From Calliphora vicina (taxonomy: Eukaryota > Arthropoda > Insecta > Diptera > Calliphoridae), in contig NC_088784.1 of the NCBI RefSeq assembly GCF_958450345.1, positions 82,113,747-82,177,746 on the forward strand: a DNA stretch of 64,000 nt, written 5' to 3'. The translations under genes were made by a program, and so were the position numbers. The notes below the pieces were generated by a model, which did no database searches, was not told the origin of the DNA, and was given only the letters and a program-made list of their open reading frames with translations. Positions 47,925 to 60,800 of the stretch are shown piece after piece. Numbering within the stretch: position 1 is the stretch's first letter; each line of letters starts with the position of its first letter.

Positions 47925-48612
47925 ATCCAAACATACGTAATGTTCCTTTTTTGTAAAAAAAAAAAACAAAATACGCAAAGCAATGAAACCAACACACATC
48001 CAAACATACGTTTTGGTTGCTTTATTTTCAAAGCATGCAATCTTTCTTTTTTTGATGAAATTTTCAGAGGTTGTCTCGGATTTTTGCTCATATCTCCGTT
48101 ATTTATGGATGGATTTTGTTGATTTTAAATAACAATCTTGTCGAAAGCATGCCTGAAAGAATTATTGAAGATTTGGATACCGAAAATATCTGGGGTCTTC
48201 AGAATATTGATTTCAACAAACAGACGGACAGACAGACCGACGGACATGGCTTAATCGACTCCGCTATCTATAAGGATTCAGGATGTATATACTTTATAGG
48301 GTCGGAAAATTATATTGTGATACAAAGTTTTAGCCAAGTTGTCAGTACTCAATGACAAATGTCATTACTCAAATACAACTATGAAGTCAAAAAATACATC
48401 AATTAAACAAATTGCCCAAATCTTCGTCCAATCGAGATATATTGGGCAATTGATAAACGTAAATTTAAAAAGAAAGCAGGTACCGTAAATAACCAGTTTT
48501 TGATGAGAATAAAGAGGAAAAAATATGCTGGAATAACGGTAGAAGTGGGAAGTAAAGTTGTGCAGCTATTAATAGGAGGCATAAAAAGAAAAGCCAGAAA
48601 ATATATTCGAAA

Positions 48613-50493
48613 CTAGCTGACCCGGTGCGCTTCGCCACCACAATTAAAAGAGTAAAATGGTACTATTAAGACTCCCTTTGTGAATCTAATTGTAAATGTC
48701 TAATTTCATATTTCTGGGTCCATTATTATAGAAAATGCAAAAGAAAGTTACTACTAAATTCACCTTTTGTGAATTCAAATTCATTCAGAATCATGTGTGC
48801 CTAATTTTAAATTTTTAGATTTATTATTATAAAATATTCAAAAAGTACCATTGCAATAAACAAATAGTACCATTGATTATCACTTTTGAATTCGCATTCA
48901 CTAAACCATAACCCGTCAAGTTTGAATTTTAAATTTGTATAGCCTTTCCTATATTATCAACTAATTTTGTTTCTATAACAATTAATATTTAAAAATTATC
49001 ACAAAACCGAAAAAAAAACGAAACCGCGATTTTGAAATTCTTCGGTTTTTTGGAAACTCTAGGTCCGTTATTATAGTAAATTCAAAAAAGTACCAAGAAG
49101 TATGGCCTTGAATTTTCACTCACTTAGGACCATAGACGCCAAATTTCATGTTTCTAGGTCCATTATTATAGAAAATTCAAAAAAATACCATTGTAATATA
49201 GAAAAAGTACCAAAAAGCAGACACTTGTGGATTCTCACCCACTCTGGCCCATGTATGCTTTATTTCATGTTTCTAGGTTCATTGGTGAAGAAATTACAAA
49301 AGGTACCATTCGATTAAAGAAAAAGTACCAAAGAGTCTACCCCTAAAATTCATACTCACTTAGGACCATATATGCTTAATTTCATGTTTCTAAGTCCATT
49401 GTCATATAAAATTCAAAAAGTACCATTAGATGAATAAAAAAGTACCTATAGTTCAGTTCTCACACGTTGGTACCTAAATGTTGTACCCTATTCCTAACAC
49501 AAACTTCACTCAGATACATATAAGCTAACTTTAATGTCGATAAGTGAAATAATTTAGAATATTAAAAAAGTACCATTGGGAGAAAAGTACCAATTTCCCT
49601 TTTCATCCTTGAACACCCCTCAAGTTCGAACTTTAAAAATATTCCATTTTGCCAAAATATTAAAATCTGTGTTAATATGCCCAAGAAAAAATATGTTTTA
49701 AAAAAAGTACCAAACTTTTTACCCGGATTTGGCCCAATATACACCTTGGCACTCGAGTTCCAAATAATACCCTGTTAGTTAATTTTTGTATGAATCCAGG
49801 AACCAATGTTAAAAAAATTATCAAAATTGGCTTAATAATTTCAAATAAAATGTATTTTCCCGATTTTATCCCCTTTTTGGTACCTTTTTTATCCCCATTG
49901 CTTTGGTAACATTTAATTTAAATAAATTTCTGTATCGTGGTGGGAGCTCATAATAAAATATTCGTATGTCTATGTCAAATTATAGAAAAACATATTTTAT
50001 GAAAAGTACCAAAAATAAACACAATTTTTATCCCTTAAGGGTTCGAATTTCCAAAAAGTACCAAACTTATATTTTTTATTTTTTGTTAGTTAAAGAATAC
50101 GTTTTAAAATTTGTTTTTATGTTTATTGGTTTAAAAGATACATAGGGTGCAAAAAAAGTACCAAATACAGTTTTTACCCGTTTTCTCCCCTAAAAGTTTC
50201 GAATTTCCAAAAAGTACGAAACACCTGTCAGATTATTTTTTAAATGAAGTAACATGCAATTTTAAGTTTTTTTGTATCTTTATTAGTTTTGAAGATATAA
50301 GGTTACCGAATTTACCCATTTTTACCGCCTAAACGTTCGAATTTCCAAAAATCCCTCCTTATCGGATCGTTTTGGGAATGGAGGAACCCACAGTTAAAAT
50401 TTCGTGATTCTAGCTTCAGCTGTTTGGGCTGTGCGATGATGAATCAGTCAGTCAGTCAGTCAGTAACGTTACTCTTTTATATATAGAATAGAT
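48613..50493 (+). repeat. GTACC-rich repeat, plus copy
   Basis: It begins CTAGCTGACCCGGTGCGCTT and ends with five TCAG/CAGT units (50443-50464) and a TTTTATATATAGAATAGAT tail. The left half holds at least five diverged ~115 bp units built on TTTCATGTTTCTAGGTCCAT and AAAATTCAAAAAGTACC (near 48697, 48800, 49145, 49263, 49379). GTACC recurs about 25 times. It is non-coding. Similar CTGACCCGG-headed repeats occur in other insects; I do not assign a class. Confidence 0.75.
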
Positions 50494-50639
50494 AAAGTCA
50501 CATAAACTTACAGTTATATAAAACTTAATAAATTAACTTTAATTTCATGTATAAAATGTTAACATGCGTTGTTTCATTTAAAAGTTATACTCGCTTTAAT
50601 CCGTACCGATTTTAAGTGGCCACTTCTTTACAAAATGTT

Positions 50640-52013
50640 AAAAGCTGGTGTTAGATAGTTATTTTGCTGATGGGTAGGTAAGTGAGGTTATGTTTGAAAA
50701 ATTGAATCAAAATAATGTAAAATTTTGTTTTCTATTCAAGTGCAAATTTTCACCACATTTAGTCAATGCTTTGGGTTTTCATGAGCTGTCTTTTTTTCTG
50801 TATGTTACTTTTATGTTGCACTATGTTTTCTGAGGCTTTTGTTACATGAATGGATCTTTTCTTTTGTTTGGCATAAATGCATATCTTACGTACATACGAA
50901 CTTAGAGGCAAACAGACAATTTAGTAAGAGTGTTTATGTGTATTAGGGTGGTCTTTATTTGGCAATTTCGATGATCCCAAAATATGTGCAATTTTGTAGG
51001 TATCGTATGAGATATACGTATTTAATGTATCTTTCGAATGTGGGCATTATGGGAACTAATTGAACTAATTTTCGGAAGTGATTCTATTTGTGAGCCAAAA
51101 TCAAATATGGATCGATATTACATTTTGACCAGGACCCAGAATATATATAATTTTTGGATCTACGACCAATATTTCAATGTTACAAACTTAATGAAAAATT
51201 CAATATACCTACCCATATTAAATGATTGGGAAAAATTTTAGTCCTTATAAGAATCGAAAACTCAAAATGTGTAAAATGAGGGCCACCCAAGTTTTAAGTT
51301 GTATTGTCCCTGTTTGTGAATTTGTCTACACATGTATGTAGATGATTGTGTAATTTACAAAAGGTAGTTACTTTGCATTAAGTACTCATTCCTATGTATT
51401 GTTATTATTGCTACTGTTGTTGTTTTGTTTTTGCTTGTTTTTTTTTTGTTACTGTTATTGTTGCTATTTTTCAATAATAGTTTGAGGTTCTATTAATTTA
51501 TGTTGTTGACTATTTAAGTCAATTTTCTTCATGGCATGTTTTACACACACTTTAACTAATCACACATGCAAACATTCATTTTATTCGTTTCTTCATTTTG
51601 CTGCCCATTACCTTTGTTGCATATGCAAATGTTTGTATGTTTTTGTAGTTGCAGCAGTATGATTTGTGGTAATGTTAACTGTCATTAATTACAATTATAA
51701 CCATTATTTAATAATATTTACTCGTTTTGTTGCTATTGTTGTGTTACTATGAGCACTTGCATAAATGCAATTTCCTGTATAATGAGTGTATGGTGTGTGA
51801 GTGAGTGTATCTATGAGTTTAAACTTTAAATTAAAGAAGGAAATCATGTGTTCAAGTGAGTAAGGGCTTTAATGTTGAACTATGATAAAGCACAAATGCA
51901 AAATGTTTTTTATGTATTTGTTTTCAATTTTCAAATTTGATAAAAATAAAATGCTGTAGCATTTTACATGAAATAAATTAAGGTTTTTATTACATCTCAA
52001 GTCCTATTCAGAA
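50640..52013. other. lower-repeat stretch, perhaps host DNA
   Basis: Contains simple TTG-rich tracts (51400-51470) and ordinary AT-rich DNA. ORF 51038-51241 has no support. Confidence 0.4.
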
Positions 52014-52445
52014 AAAGCAGTAACATGCAGGCTTGGAGAAATAATAGACCGATTCGGACCTAATTCAATAGGTTTCAAATTTCATCGAATTATCTTCAAA
52101 ATGCCGACCCGTAGATTAATTACAAGGCACTGAGGAGCTAAATCTAAATATTTTGGAAATAAATCTGACATTTAAACTGGCTGATCCGATTGGCAAGAAC
52201 TGATCCGGCTCCAAAGTAGGAGCGGCGCTGTTGGGTCTCAAAGAAGGGCACCACATTTGTTGTGGTTTCTCTACAATCAAAGGTTGACCAAGCCCTTGAT
52301 TTGCCAATTAAAAACATAGTTTACCGACATTTGAACTATAAGTTAACACTTGACTATACTTCGTGTTAATGGTGATCAGAAAGTGATCCTGAGCAGATTG
52401 GTATACTTTAAGGTGGGAGTTGAAACATCAGTATAAACATTATGA
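52014..52445 (+). repeat. MM2 copy with other repeat scraps in place of its core
   Basis: GGAGAAATAATAGACCG and ATCTTCAAAATGCCGACC mark the MM2 left part. GATCAGAAAGTGATCC and TATACTTTAAGGTGGGAG mark the right part. Between them are a Transib-like body (52126-52270, with GGAAATAAATCTGACATT and GGAGCGGCGC) and half of the MITE at 36115 (ACTTCGTGTTAATGG at 52358). Confidence 0.7.
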
Positions 52446-53593
52446 TGGCATACACATGATTCCTCAATGGGTTAATACACATACAAGTTTATTACCAACT
52501 ACATTTCACTTGAATTTGTCATTGCATGTTTATAATCTTAAATTGTTTTATAAAAAATAAAAGAAACTACTTATTATACAAATACTTATTATATATCGGA
52601 ATTAAGCATTTATATAGAATTTTTCTTTATCATATAAAATGTGAAAAACTTGCTTACAGTGAGATTATCTAGGATTTTCATGTCATGTTTTAATATCAAA
52701 CACAAACATGAAACTGAAAAGCAAAGATAAAGCCGCAATCGTAAAGAAATTAAACTACATTTCCGAGAATAAAACAATGTGCATTAAATATTTTGGGAAA
52801 ATATAATAAGGAAAATTTAAAATCAACAAAATAAATTGCAAATCGGCCTTTTAACTTAAGCAATAAGTTATAATTTGTGAAAATCTATATATGTTAATAT
52901 AAAGAAATTTTAAATCAAATATATTTGATAATACTTGGCTTTCTCGTTACATCCGAGGATTTGGTGAACTCTTGCTCAACTCATGGATCGAAATCGTCCT
53001 CCTGACGATATGAAAAGTAAAATAAATAAAAGATATGAAGTATCTTTTATAATGACACACAGTGGCGCCATTTGAGTTTTTCGTTGCAAAAATCATAACT
53101 TTTGAACCAAATGAAATAATCATAAATTTAAAAGGTATATTATAAATAATTGGTTAGCCTATGAAATGAGTATTTGGGAAGGGTTCTACGCCTATTAAGT
53201 GCATACTTGTGGGTTATCAAAGTTGAAATTTGTGGAAAAATCTATTTTATAAAAAGTAAAATAAACTATTTTTTAAAATATTTGATTTTTTTAAATGCTT
53301 TTATAAATTAAAATTATTTCAGAAAAGATTTAATTTTTTAGTTTATTTAAACTCGATAAATTGCGAGCAACCCACGTAACCTAACCATTAAATTATATAA
53401 TTTCTTATTTTTTTGAATGCATTGTCTAGCATTTCAATTGGGTTTTATTAAGTTTTCGAAAGCAGTAAAAATATATTTTATTTTACTAAACTACATTCTC
53501 GCGTCTCTGGCTGTTACATTAAGAAAAAACTGAAGTAATGAAGTAATAAAATTTCATAAAAATAATGTGTCATTTTAAACAAAAATAAATATA
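52446..53593. other. no feature recognised
   Basis: AT-rich. CACAGTGGCGCC at 53059 could be another CACAGTG terminus, but no partner end was found. Confidence 0.4.
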
Positions 53594-53881
53594 GGGTGAT
53601 TCATTTAGAGGTTTGTTTTTCATTTGTTATTCTACAGATTTTATTTTTATCACAGCAGGATATACATTGCAACCCATCGCAACAACGTCTTTAAATTATT
53701 CAGCTGTATTACGAAAAACAGATTACTTTTTGAGCAGCTAATTTCTTGTTGTCTAGATCATGTGATATCACACCTCTGAATTTTGTGAAGACAACATTTT
53801 TCGTCTTCACAAACATTCTGACATCCAATTCTATTTTAAGTGTTTTATTTAAAATATAAAAAAACTTAAAATGAATCACCC
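53594..53881. mobile_element. mariner-type MITE
   Basis: Ends GGGTGATTCATTTAGAG and, inward from the right, GGGTGATTCATTTTAAG; TA at both flanks (53592-53593, 53882-53883). 288 bp, non-coding. The GGGTGATTCATTT terminus is common among mariner-like elements. Confidence 0.82.
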
Positions 53882-54214
53882 TATATATACTGCATGTATA
53901 TAGTTAAAGTTGAAATGAGTTTAAAATATTCACTCATGCCTCTCAACAAACAAGTAAAAAAAATTATGAACAGTAACATTAAATTCAATTATATTTGAAA
54001 ACTGAATGACACTCATACATGCATAATTGTTGCAAATACACACATTCACAAAAATATACGATTCTAACAAATGTACGTTTTTGATATTTGTAAATTTTTG
54101 TGTGATATTTTAGAATTTGTCATCAGGCGCTTAAGTTGTCTTCAATGACGTTGTAAAAGAAATCTTTGTTAATAATAAGATGAGAGAGATAAAGACCTGA
54201 GAGTTTAATAATTA

Positions 54215-55310
54215 CACAGAGAAAACAGATTCGTTGTGGCAACTGAATTTGTCGCCAATCGAATTTTGTCTGTTGCAATTACTATCTCTTAATTCGATTG
54301 AAATAACTGAATTATATAGTACACGTAACTGTATTCAAACACAATTCGGTGAAAAGGACTGAAAATATTAGTAGCTATAATCAATAAATTTTCAAACATT
54401 CCATTCCATTTCATTCCGTTTATTTAAATTTATTTAAAATATAAAGAAACACAAAATATAATTTAATACATATTTGTATATTATAACATGACAGCACGTT
54501 CCAGGTGTCCATACATAAAAGATGAATTGAACGATAGACCAAAACAAATAATGTTGTGCAACCACGACTGAAAACTGAATTTCTTATGCATGATATGTCT
54601 TATGCATGATATGGATTGGTTTTAAATAATATCCGGATGATTAGGGTTTGAATTATTCTTCGTTATCTTGATTGTATGCATTTTTGGGGAATTACCTTTC
54701 ATCTTTGATTCCTTTACACCTAAAACAATATCAATATGTCTTTAATGAAATTAAGAAAGATTCTTCTACAAAATATGTATGTATGTAGTATTCATTCACA
54801 TACTTATTTTGTATCCGGATATCAGTTAAAATAATTATGAAACTTACTTTCCCTTGTATTAACCCGCTAATATTAATTATTTAAATCGACTTTTCTGGTT
54901 TTTATTTTCTTTTAAACAAATAATATTGTATTTTAGAATTTAGTTTAATATTTATTTTGAACAAATGTCAAAACTATTTACCATTTTTTATTTTGTATCG
55001 CTTGTAAACACCGAATTTGGTTTTCTTACGTCTTAATCGAATTTTTCGATCACAATCATTAATATTGTTGATTTAATTCGATTGTCATTTCCGAATCTAT
55101 CGAATAAAGCTTAGTAAAGACACAAACCGGTTAAATATTCTTATTTTACAGTTGCTAGAACCTCAATTTAATTATGATTATGATTTTTCAATTCTAAACA
55201 TAGAAAAACTGTAAAATGTATACTTTTTTAATAATTACAATAAATTTTCAGTTTACGTTATTAAATGTTTATAATAAATACCGAATTCCGACCAATCTGT
55301 TTTCTGTGTG
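54215..55310. mobile_element. TA-flanked DNA element, CACAGAGAAAACAGATT ends
   Basis: Left CACAGAGAAAACAGATTCGT and right inverse CACACAGAAAACAGATTGGT, TA on both outer sides (54213-54214, 55311-55312). Short inner repeats of TTAATTCGATT / AATCGAATT occur near both ends. 1096 bp without a transposase ORF. Superfamily uncertain. Confidence 0.7.
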
Positions 55311-55473
55311 TAGTTTCAAAAATTAAATTTTAATATTTAAAAAATTGTACAAAAATATGCATAGTTAACTATAATAAAATAAAATTATAAGACATGTATT
55401 TTGAAGGTCACAGCAGCTAATGCTCTATAATTTTGTGAATGATTCTGTAGAATCACACTATGTTTCAGAGTAA

Positions 55474-55684
55474 GTATACCCTATACCAGCATAGTGGGCA
55501 GGGTATTATCCTTTATGGTTCGATTTAATAAAGTCCATTGTCTGTCCGCCTTGCTAGTTGTCCATGTAATCTTGTGCGCAAGGTAGCAATTTTGAAAATA
55601 TATTGATATATTGATCTGCACAAGATAAATCTATTGAAATTGGTTGAAATCGGTCCATTATTTCATACAAATGTCCTCCATGCT
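55474..55684 (-). repeat. MM2 fragment
   Basis: TATACCCTATACCAGCATAG, GGGCAGGGTATTATCC, TCTGTCCGCC (two microsatellite units), GTAGCAATTTTGAAAATAT and TCGGTCCATTATTTCA, in the order of the minus copy at 31146, truncated at about 55684. Confidence 0.82.
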
Positions 55685-56320
55685 AATTTGATAATTTATT
55701 GTTTTTTAACTTCTTCAAAATATCCTAGAAATTGGAAAATAACCAGTGTTATTCCAACTGAAATTAGTGGACGTAAACTATCTATAAATAAAATGCATCA
55801 AATAAGTCTGCTTTTACACAGGGCAATTTTTCTTGCGCAAGTCTAGAGTTTATAGGAGAGAGAGGCAAGAAGAAAGAAGAGGGGTACACACTTGCTTGTA
55901 CTGGCAAGTCTCTTCAAATTTCTTTTGCTTTCTCATTTTCAATATGGCATCTATTAGGTTTTGCCATACAAAATTGCTCACAGACTTGCTGTGTGTAAAC
56001 AGACGAGCAAGTTTAAAAGGGAATCGACGAGACTTGCTTCAAGTAAACTTGCCCTGTGTAAAAGCAGACTTAGTATTTTACCCACGCTATAAAAATACTA
56101 TTTAGCTGGCCGTGATCCATTTTTATTTTTAATCGGTCTAAATTCAGAGGTGTTACATGTCAGGTCTACTTTTCATCAAGGATCCGTGATTGGTCCTATT
56201 TTATTCATTTTATTTCTTAACGATCTGAAATAAGTTGACGTTCTTTAAGTGCATTGGAGTGTATTTATATGTTATATTGATGCCTCTTTGTTATGCGAAC
56301 AATTATTTTAAGTTTGTCAT
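55685..56320 (+). pseudogene. non-LTR retrotransposon reverse transcriptase scrap, split
   Basis: First part (55690-55803): FLTSSKYPRNWKITSVIPTE, then HQISLL, the RT region normally reading PxxWKxxxVxPixK...NYRPISLL. A MITE (55805-56070) interrupts there. Second part (56150-56320): FHQGSVIGPILFILFLNDL, the RT motif usually PQGSxLGPxLFxxFINDL, followed by a decayed YIDASLL in place of the YADD box. About 150 residues remain; the clade (jockey, CR1 or similar) cannot be named. Confidence 0.72.
55805..56070. mobile_element. MITE with perfect 22 bp TIR
   Basis: AGTCTGCTTTTACACAGGGC followed by AA at 55805, with the exact inverse ending at 56070. TA on each side (55803-55804, 56071-56072). Interior has many CTTGC/GCAAG motifs. 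266 bp. Perfect termini suggest recent activity. Confidence 0.88.
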
Positions 56321-56588
56321 TCACTCATAGTATATATAAATACTGGTAATATTATTTTTATTGGCTAATAAGCCAAATCTATTACTAAAATATATCGATA
56401 TAATAAACGAGTATACTTGATATAATTCATATGTAGTACTCAGACGCCAATATGGTCTAATTCAATGATATGAGATAAATCGAATAAAAAGTTATGTTGG
56501 TTTAAAGTTGAAAACATAAAAAAATTCTTATAATTAAAGTTTTTGATTAATTGAAATTAAAATGAGGCAAATTGTGTTTTAAAACTGT

Positions 56589-57623
56589 ACAACATTTTTC
56601 AATTCATTGCTTTGGGACTCAATTCTGACAATTGCACGTGAAAATAGCCCCAAAAATAAGAACTTCTGCATCATTAGTTTTGTCAAGTTGGCTGTCGTAA
56701 TAATTTAATGGCCATACGAATTTTTTTCCCTCAAGGTGGATTTTTATCACTTTTTCTATATTTTAGCACGGTTATATCTCGTATACCGTACGGAATATCT
56801 CTTTTGTGGCTGAAGCAAAGTTGTAGATATTGAATAGTAGAAAAAAAGTACGGAACATACCTATCCAGTGCCTTAAAAATCGCAAAAATGCCCATTTTTT
56901 TAAATTTTTACCAATTTTTCACATTTTTTGCTCAATAACTGGATTACAAATCCAATTATGGACCGATTACCAGGAAATTAGGTCGTGTGATTTGTGTCTA
57001 TTTGTGTTATTTATCATGAATTTTGTATGTATACCATCATTTTTAACAGATTTATGCACTTTAAAGTGATTTTCGGAAGCGTGTCTTATATGGGAGCTTT
57101 GACTAATTCTGGACCCATCATAAAAAAATTTGGTACATATAATTTGTTCGGCCCAAGAACGAAGCCTGTTGCAATTGGCTAAAATCGGTTCATTATTTCA
57201 CCTAGCCCCCATAAAAATGTCCTCCCGAAATTGGACTTTATCGCTCATAAATGTTTAATTTATATATGTATCTACACAAATTTCGCTCCAAATAAGTTTT
57301 ATATATATAAAATTCATGTCAAAAAATTTTATTATGATCGGTCCAGAATTATTCATAGCTCCCATTTTTTTCTACTATTCAATATCTACAACTTTGCTTC
57401 AGCCACAAAAGAGATATTCCGTACGGTATACGAGACATAACCGTGCTAAAATATAGAAAAAGTGATAAAAATCCACCTTGAGGAAAAAAAATTCTTATGG
57501 TCATTAAATTAATACGGCAGCCAACTTGACAAAACTAATGATGCAGAAGTTCTTATTTTTGGGGCTACTTTCACGAGCAATTGTCAGAACTGAGTCTCAA
57601 AGCAATGAACTGTAAAATATTGT
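56589..57623. mobile_element. foldback element, ~260 bp arms, 5 bp duplication
   Basis: Arms 56589-56852 and 57366-57623 pair with few mismatches (landmark TATACCGTACGGAATATCTC). ACTGT flanks both ends (56584-56588, 57624-57628). The ~510 bp centre is MM2 sequence in two opposed pieces (TTAGGTCGTGTGATTTGTG forward; CACCTAGCCCCCATAAAAAT from the reverse copy). Confidence 0.78.
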
Positions 57624-58732
57624 ACTGTGTAATTAAATTTTAATATTTAAAAAATTGTGAAAACTTATGCACATGTGTTTTATTCTAACCCTAGAAAGAT
57701 AATCTGCGTAAAATGTACGTATTCTCTTTCAAAAATAGTTTTGTTAATTACTGAATTGTTCTTTTGTTTTTTCTTATAATAAATATATATAAACATATTC
57801 AACTGTATTGAAAAAAGTAATCAACATTAGTTTGTTTTAAATTAATCAACAAAATGCCAAAAGTTCGCTTTCCAAAACGCATGCGTAAAATTAACGCATG
57901 AATAAGATTATCTTTTTAGGGCTAATTAATTGTGAGTATTAGATTTTGCATTTTGGCCATATTTTGGCGAATGAGCCGAATTTCCTTACTGTTATGATTT
58001 TTAAGTAAAAGCTATTCAGAATATTATAGTCCAGATAATTTTAAATATAGTCTGAAAGTTTTACTAAAATCTGAAAACGTTAACCCTTAAATCGATAAGA
58101 TCAAAGTTAAAATTTTTCAATATTTGGAATTTCTCATGGAAAAAAAACGAAATGTTATATATTTTTGGGCCGATTTTGATGAAACTTAATTATTTTATTT
58201 TTTCACGCACATGTTTTTGGTGACCATTTTGACCGAAATAACAGTTGTAAATTAATGATTTAGCTAACGTGATGATTTAAAAGCAAGCGTGATTAAAAAA
58301 ATAATAATTTGTTGGCTGTAATAGTGTGTATAAATTTTTTCTGACTCACTATTTATCTAGATAAAATTTAACTCAGATAAGTTGTATATGCTCAGATAAT
58401 GTGCTACTAAATATATCGACATACATACATGAGTATACTTAATATGATCTATCCGCAGTACTCATACGCCAATATATTGAAAATTTAAAAAAAAAATTTT
58501 TTTAAATACAGTTTGAAATTAAAATAATGGCAATTCCTAAAAGTTTCAAGGAACCAATTTGCCCGGAATTTTTTAAATTTTATATTTTGCAAGAAATGCT
58601 TGAAATTTTTTAAAAAATTCCAGAAATATTTTAAAATTTTGGATATGTGTTAAATGTTATTTTTATAAGGTAGGCAAAACATGCAAACTCGAAATATATT
58701 AAAATTGTTATTTAAGGTTATTTTTTTGAGGG
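57624..58732. other. AT-rich; scattered repeat scraps
   Basis: 58300-58358 repeats the mariner flank motif of 42191-42262. 58415-58475 (GAGTATACTTAATATGAT, AGTACTCATACGCCAATAT) repeats 56391-56455. AAATTTTAATATTTAAAAAA occurs at both 55325 and 57634. No coding sequence. Confidence 0.55.
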
Positions 58733-59545
58733 CCTACTGATTTTCAGAATCTTTATAGGCTCTTAAAATAATATTGGTCACCAAAATCTCCAAACTGATT
58801 ATAAGGGTGGAATCGAATTTATACTTCCATGAGCATATGTTCTTTGCACTGTTGCACTGTGTTATTATAAGACAATTATGGACGTTTAAGTAATTTTCTG
58901 AGGGGACCTTGTATGGTGACTAAGGACAAATATCATAATTTAAAGTATAATTTCACAGTACAGCTATCTTTCGATTTACACGATAGATGCGTTTCTGAAA
59001 AAATCGTGTAAATCGAAATGAAAAATTTTTGTATGAGAAATCGTGTAAATCGATAAAAGACCCAAAGCTGATAAATTTAAAATTTTGTTTAGAAAATTCA
59101 TTTATTTCTAAGTAAAGTATAAATTGTAGTTAAAACATTAAATAAAACAAAATAAATGGAACTCATAAAAAAATGTCAGTTCCTTAAAAAAGCAATTAGA
59201 AATATATTTCCATTATTTAAAGTAAGTATCAGTCATAACTTCCAATCAATTCTTTATCACTGTCTTCCACTAATGATCATATCTTTCCTCACTAGATAAC
59301 ATGGATTTCTGGTTCGATAGTTGATAATCAGTTCGTAGAGACTTGGAAATATAATTTGTAATTAAAACTTGTGTTGATTATACTATGCAACAAATTAAGA
59401 CTTTTGGAAAAACACAAGATCATGACAGTATAGGTTCGACTCTACTACCAAAGGGTAGTAAAACCCTGTACTGAGTTTGTCCATTTTGGTGACCGATTTT
59501 TTTTTATGGGCCCCCAAAGTTTCTGAAAATCAGTGGGGAATCTAA
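58733..59545. repeat. inverted repeat with ~62 bp arms
   Basis: CTACTGATTTTCAGAA with TTGGTCACCAAAAT (58735-58795) pairs with ATTTTGGTGACCGATT and TTTCTGAAAATCAGTG (59483-59545). The centre holds three copies of ATCGTGTAAATCGA-like sequence (58970-59055, first one inverted). Confidence 0.7.
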
Positions 59546-60740
59546 AAAAGGTGTCATCAGTTTTTGGTTAACAGCTTATTCAGACTTTGTGATACGGCTT
59601 AACTTTATATGGAAATAATATAGCTAAGAGTCCGCCAAATAAATTTTGTTACAATTTTTTTTCCAAAAAATAGCTTTTTCGTGAAAAAATATAGGAAGAC
59701 AAATTTTTTTTTTACTTTTTTTAGAATAACTTCCAGGGACTCCTAATTTTTCAATAACAATATTTTTCAAAGTTGTAGCTACGGTAAATCTGAATAACTC
59801 TTGTGAACATATCAATGCAATCCGAACATATCTAGGCATTCTAAATAGCTGTCAAAAATCACTTTGTAGCATACAAATTTTATTTTTTTTACTATTTTTT
59901 GACTCTAAAACACAAATTGTTTGTTAAAAATTTATGTTCGAGTGTATACTTCTCTATTGTGCTGGAATAACGAAGAATGGACAAATCATTATCGGTATGA
60001 TCCGGGCGCATCACTTTATCAAATCTTGATCACGCAAGACCGGCCTACTTTTTGAAAGTGGGCATGGTTTGTGGAGCTTCTGAAGAGTAAATATAAGCTT
60101 TTTATATAAATTTTTGATATCGGTGGAAACCGTATGACTTTTAGATATACATTTTAGTGAAATGAACAAATTTTGTGTTTTTTCGGACGTATTTTAACTT
60201 AAAAACTAACAATATTATAAAATGGTGATTTTCCATCAAGAAAAATAAAAACTTTGAATTAATGAACAATTTTAACAGATACAGATATCACTGGAAGTAA
60301 TATAGATCTAAATGTTCTTAAGTCAATGTTGCCATTCTTTGTTTTCAAACATCGAAATTCCTACAACGGGGAAAATATGTTCCAAAAACTGAGTTTTACT
60401 TAGAAAATAGCCCACTTTGACGTTATTTACAGTATGATACTAAAACTGTTTTGTATGTATATAAACAACATATAGGGCTATACAAATGTGTCAAGTCCTG
60501 AGGATCGGTGCTTTGCGTTTTTAGAATTTTTTACTCAAACCTAAAATTTTGTTTCAAAATTGACCAAGTTTGGATAGGGCTGGGCGGTACAATGTCTGCT
60601 TAAGTTAGTCAAATTTTACTTAATACGTTTTTGCGTTAAGTTCTCTTTCCAAATCATAAAAAAATGTATATAGCCACGAAGAAAATTAGTTTTTCATAAA
60701 AGAAAAAATATGGGGACTTTTTTGGGAAAAAACTTAAAAA

Positions 60741-60800
60741 ACACACGCATACAAAGTTGAAATATATAAAAAGAAGCTTCAACTTTGGATGCGTGTAATT
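60741..60800. repeat. short hairpin
   Basis: CACGCATACAAAGTTGAA and TTCAACTTTGGATGCGTG are inverted around a ~16 base spacer; one mismatch. Confidence 0.85.

Larger units (their letters stand above)
45239..48308 (+). repeat. two partial MM1 copies, split by a hAT
   Basis: CAAGTAAGAGTGCTATATTC at 45240 opens a shortened copy ending ACGAAATGACAATCTTATAT near 45484. A second partial copy begins at once with AACGAAACAAAACACC (like 18404), is cut by the hAT at 45565-47924, and continues at 47925 to GACGGACATGGCTTAATCG and TATACTTTATAGGGTCGG, ending near 48308 without the usual terminus. Confidence 0.82.
45410..50630. repeat. 29 bp perfect inverted repeat pair 5.2 kb apart
   Basis: TAAAGAAGTGGCCACTTAAA with CGGTACG following (45410-45438) is exactly inverted at 50602-50630. 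Both outer edges carry TA. This is what a Tc1/mariner-type element with its whole centre replaced by later insertions would look like, but no transposase is present. GTGGCCAC inside is itself a palindrome. Confidence 0.75.

Noticed and set aside
53059..53340. Another Transib-like element starting CACAGTGGCGCC
   Set aside because: No matching right end or 5-base duplication found.
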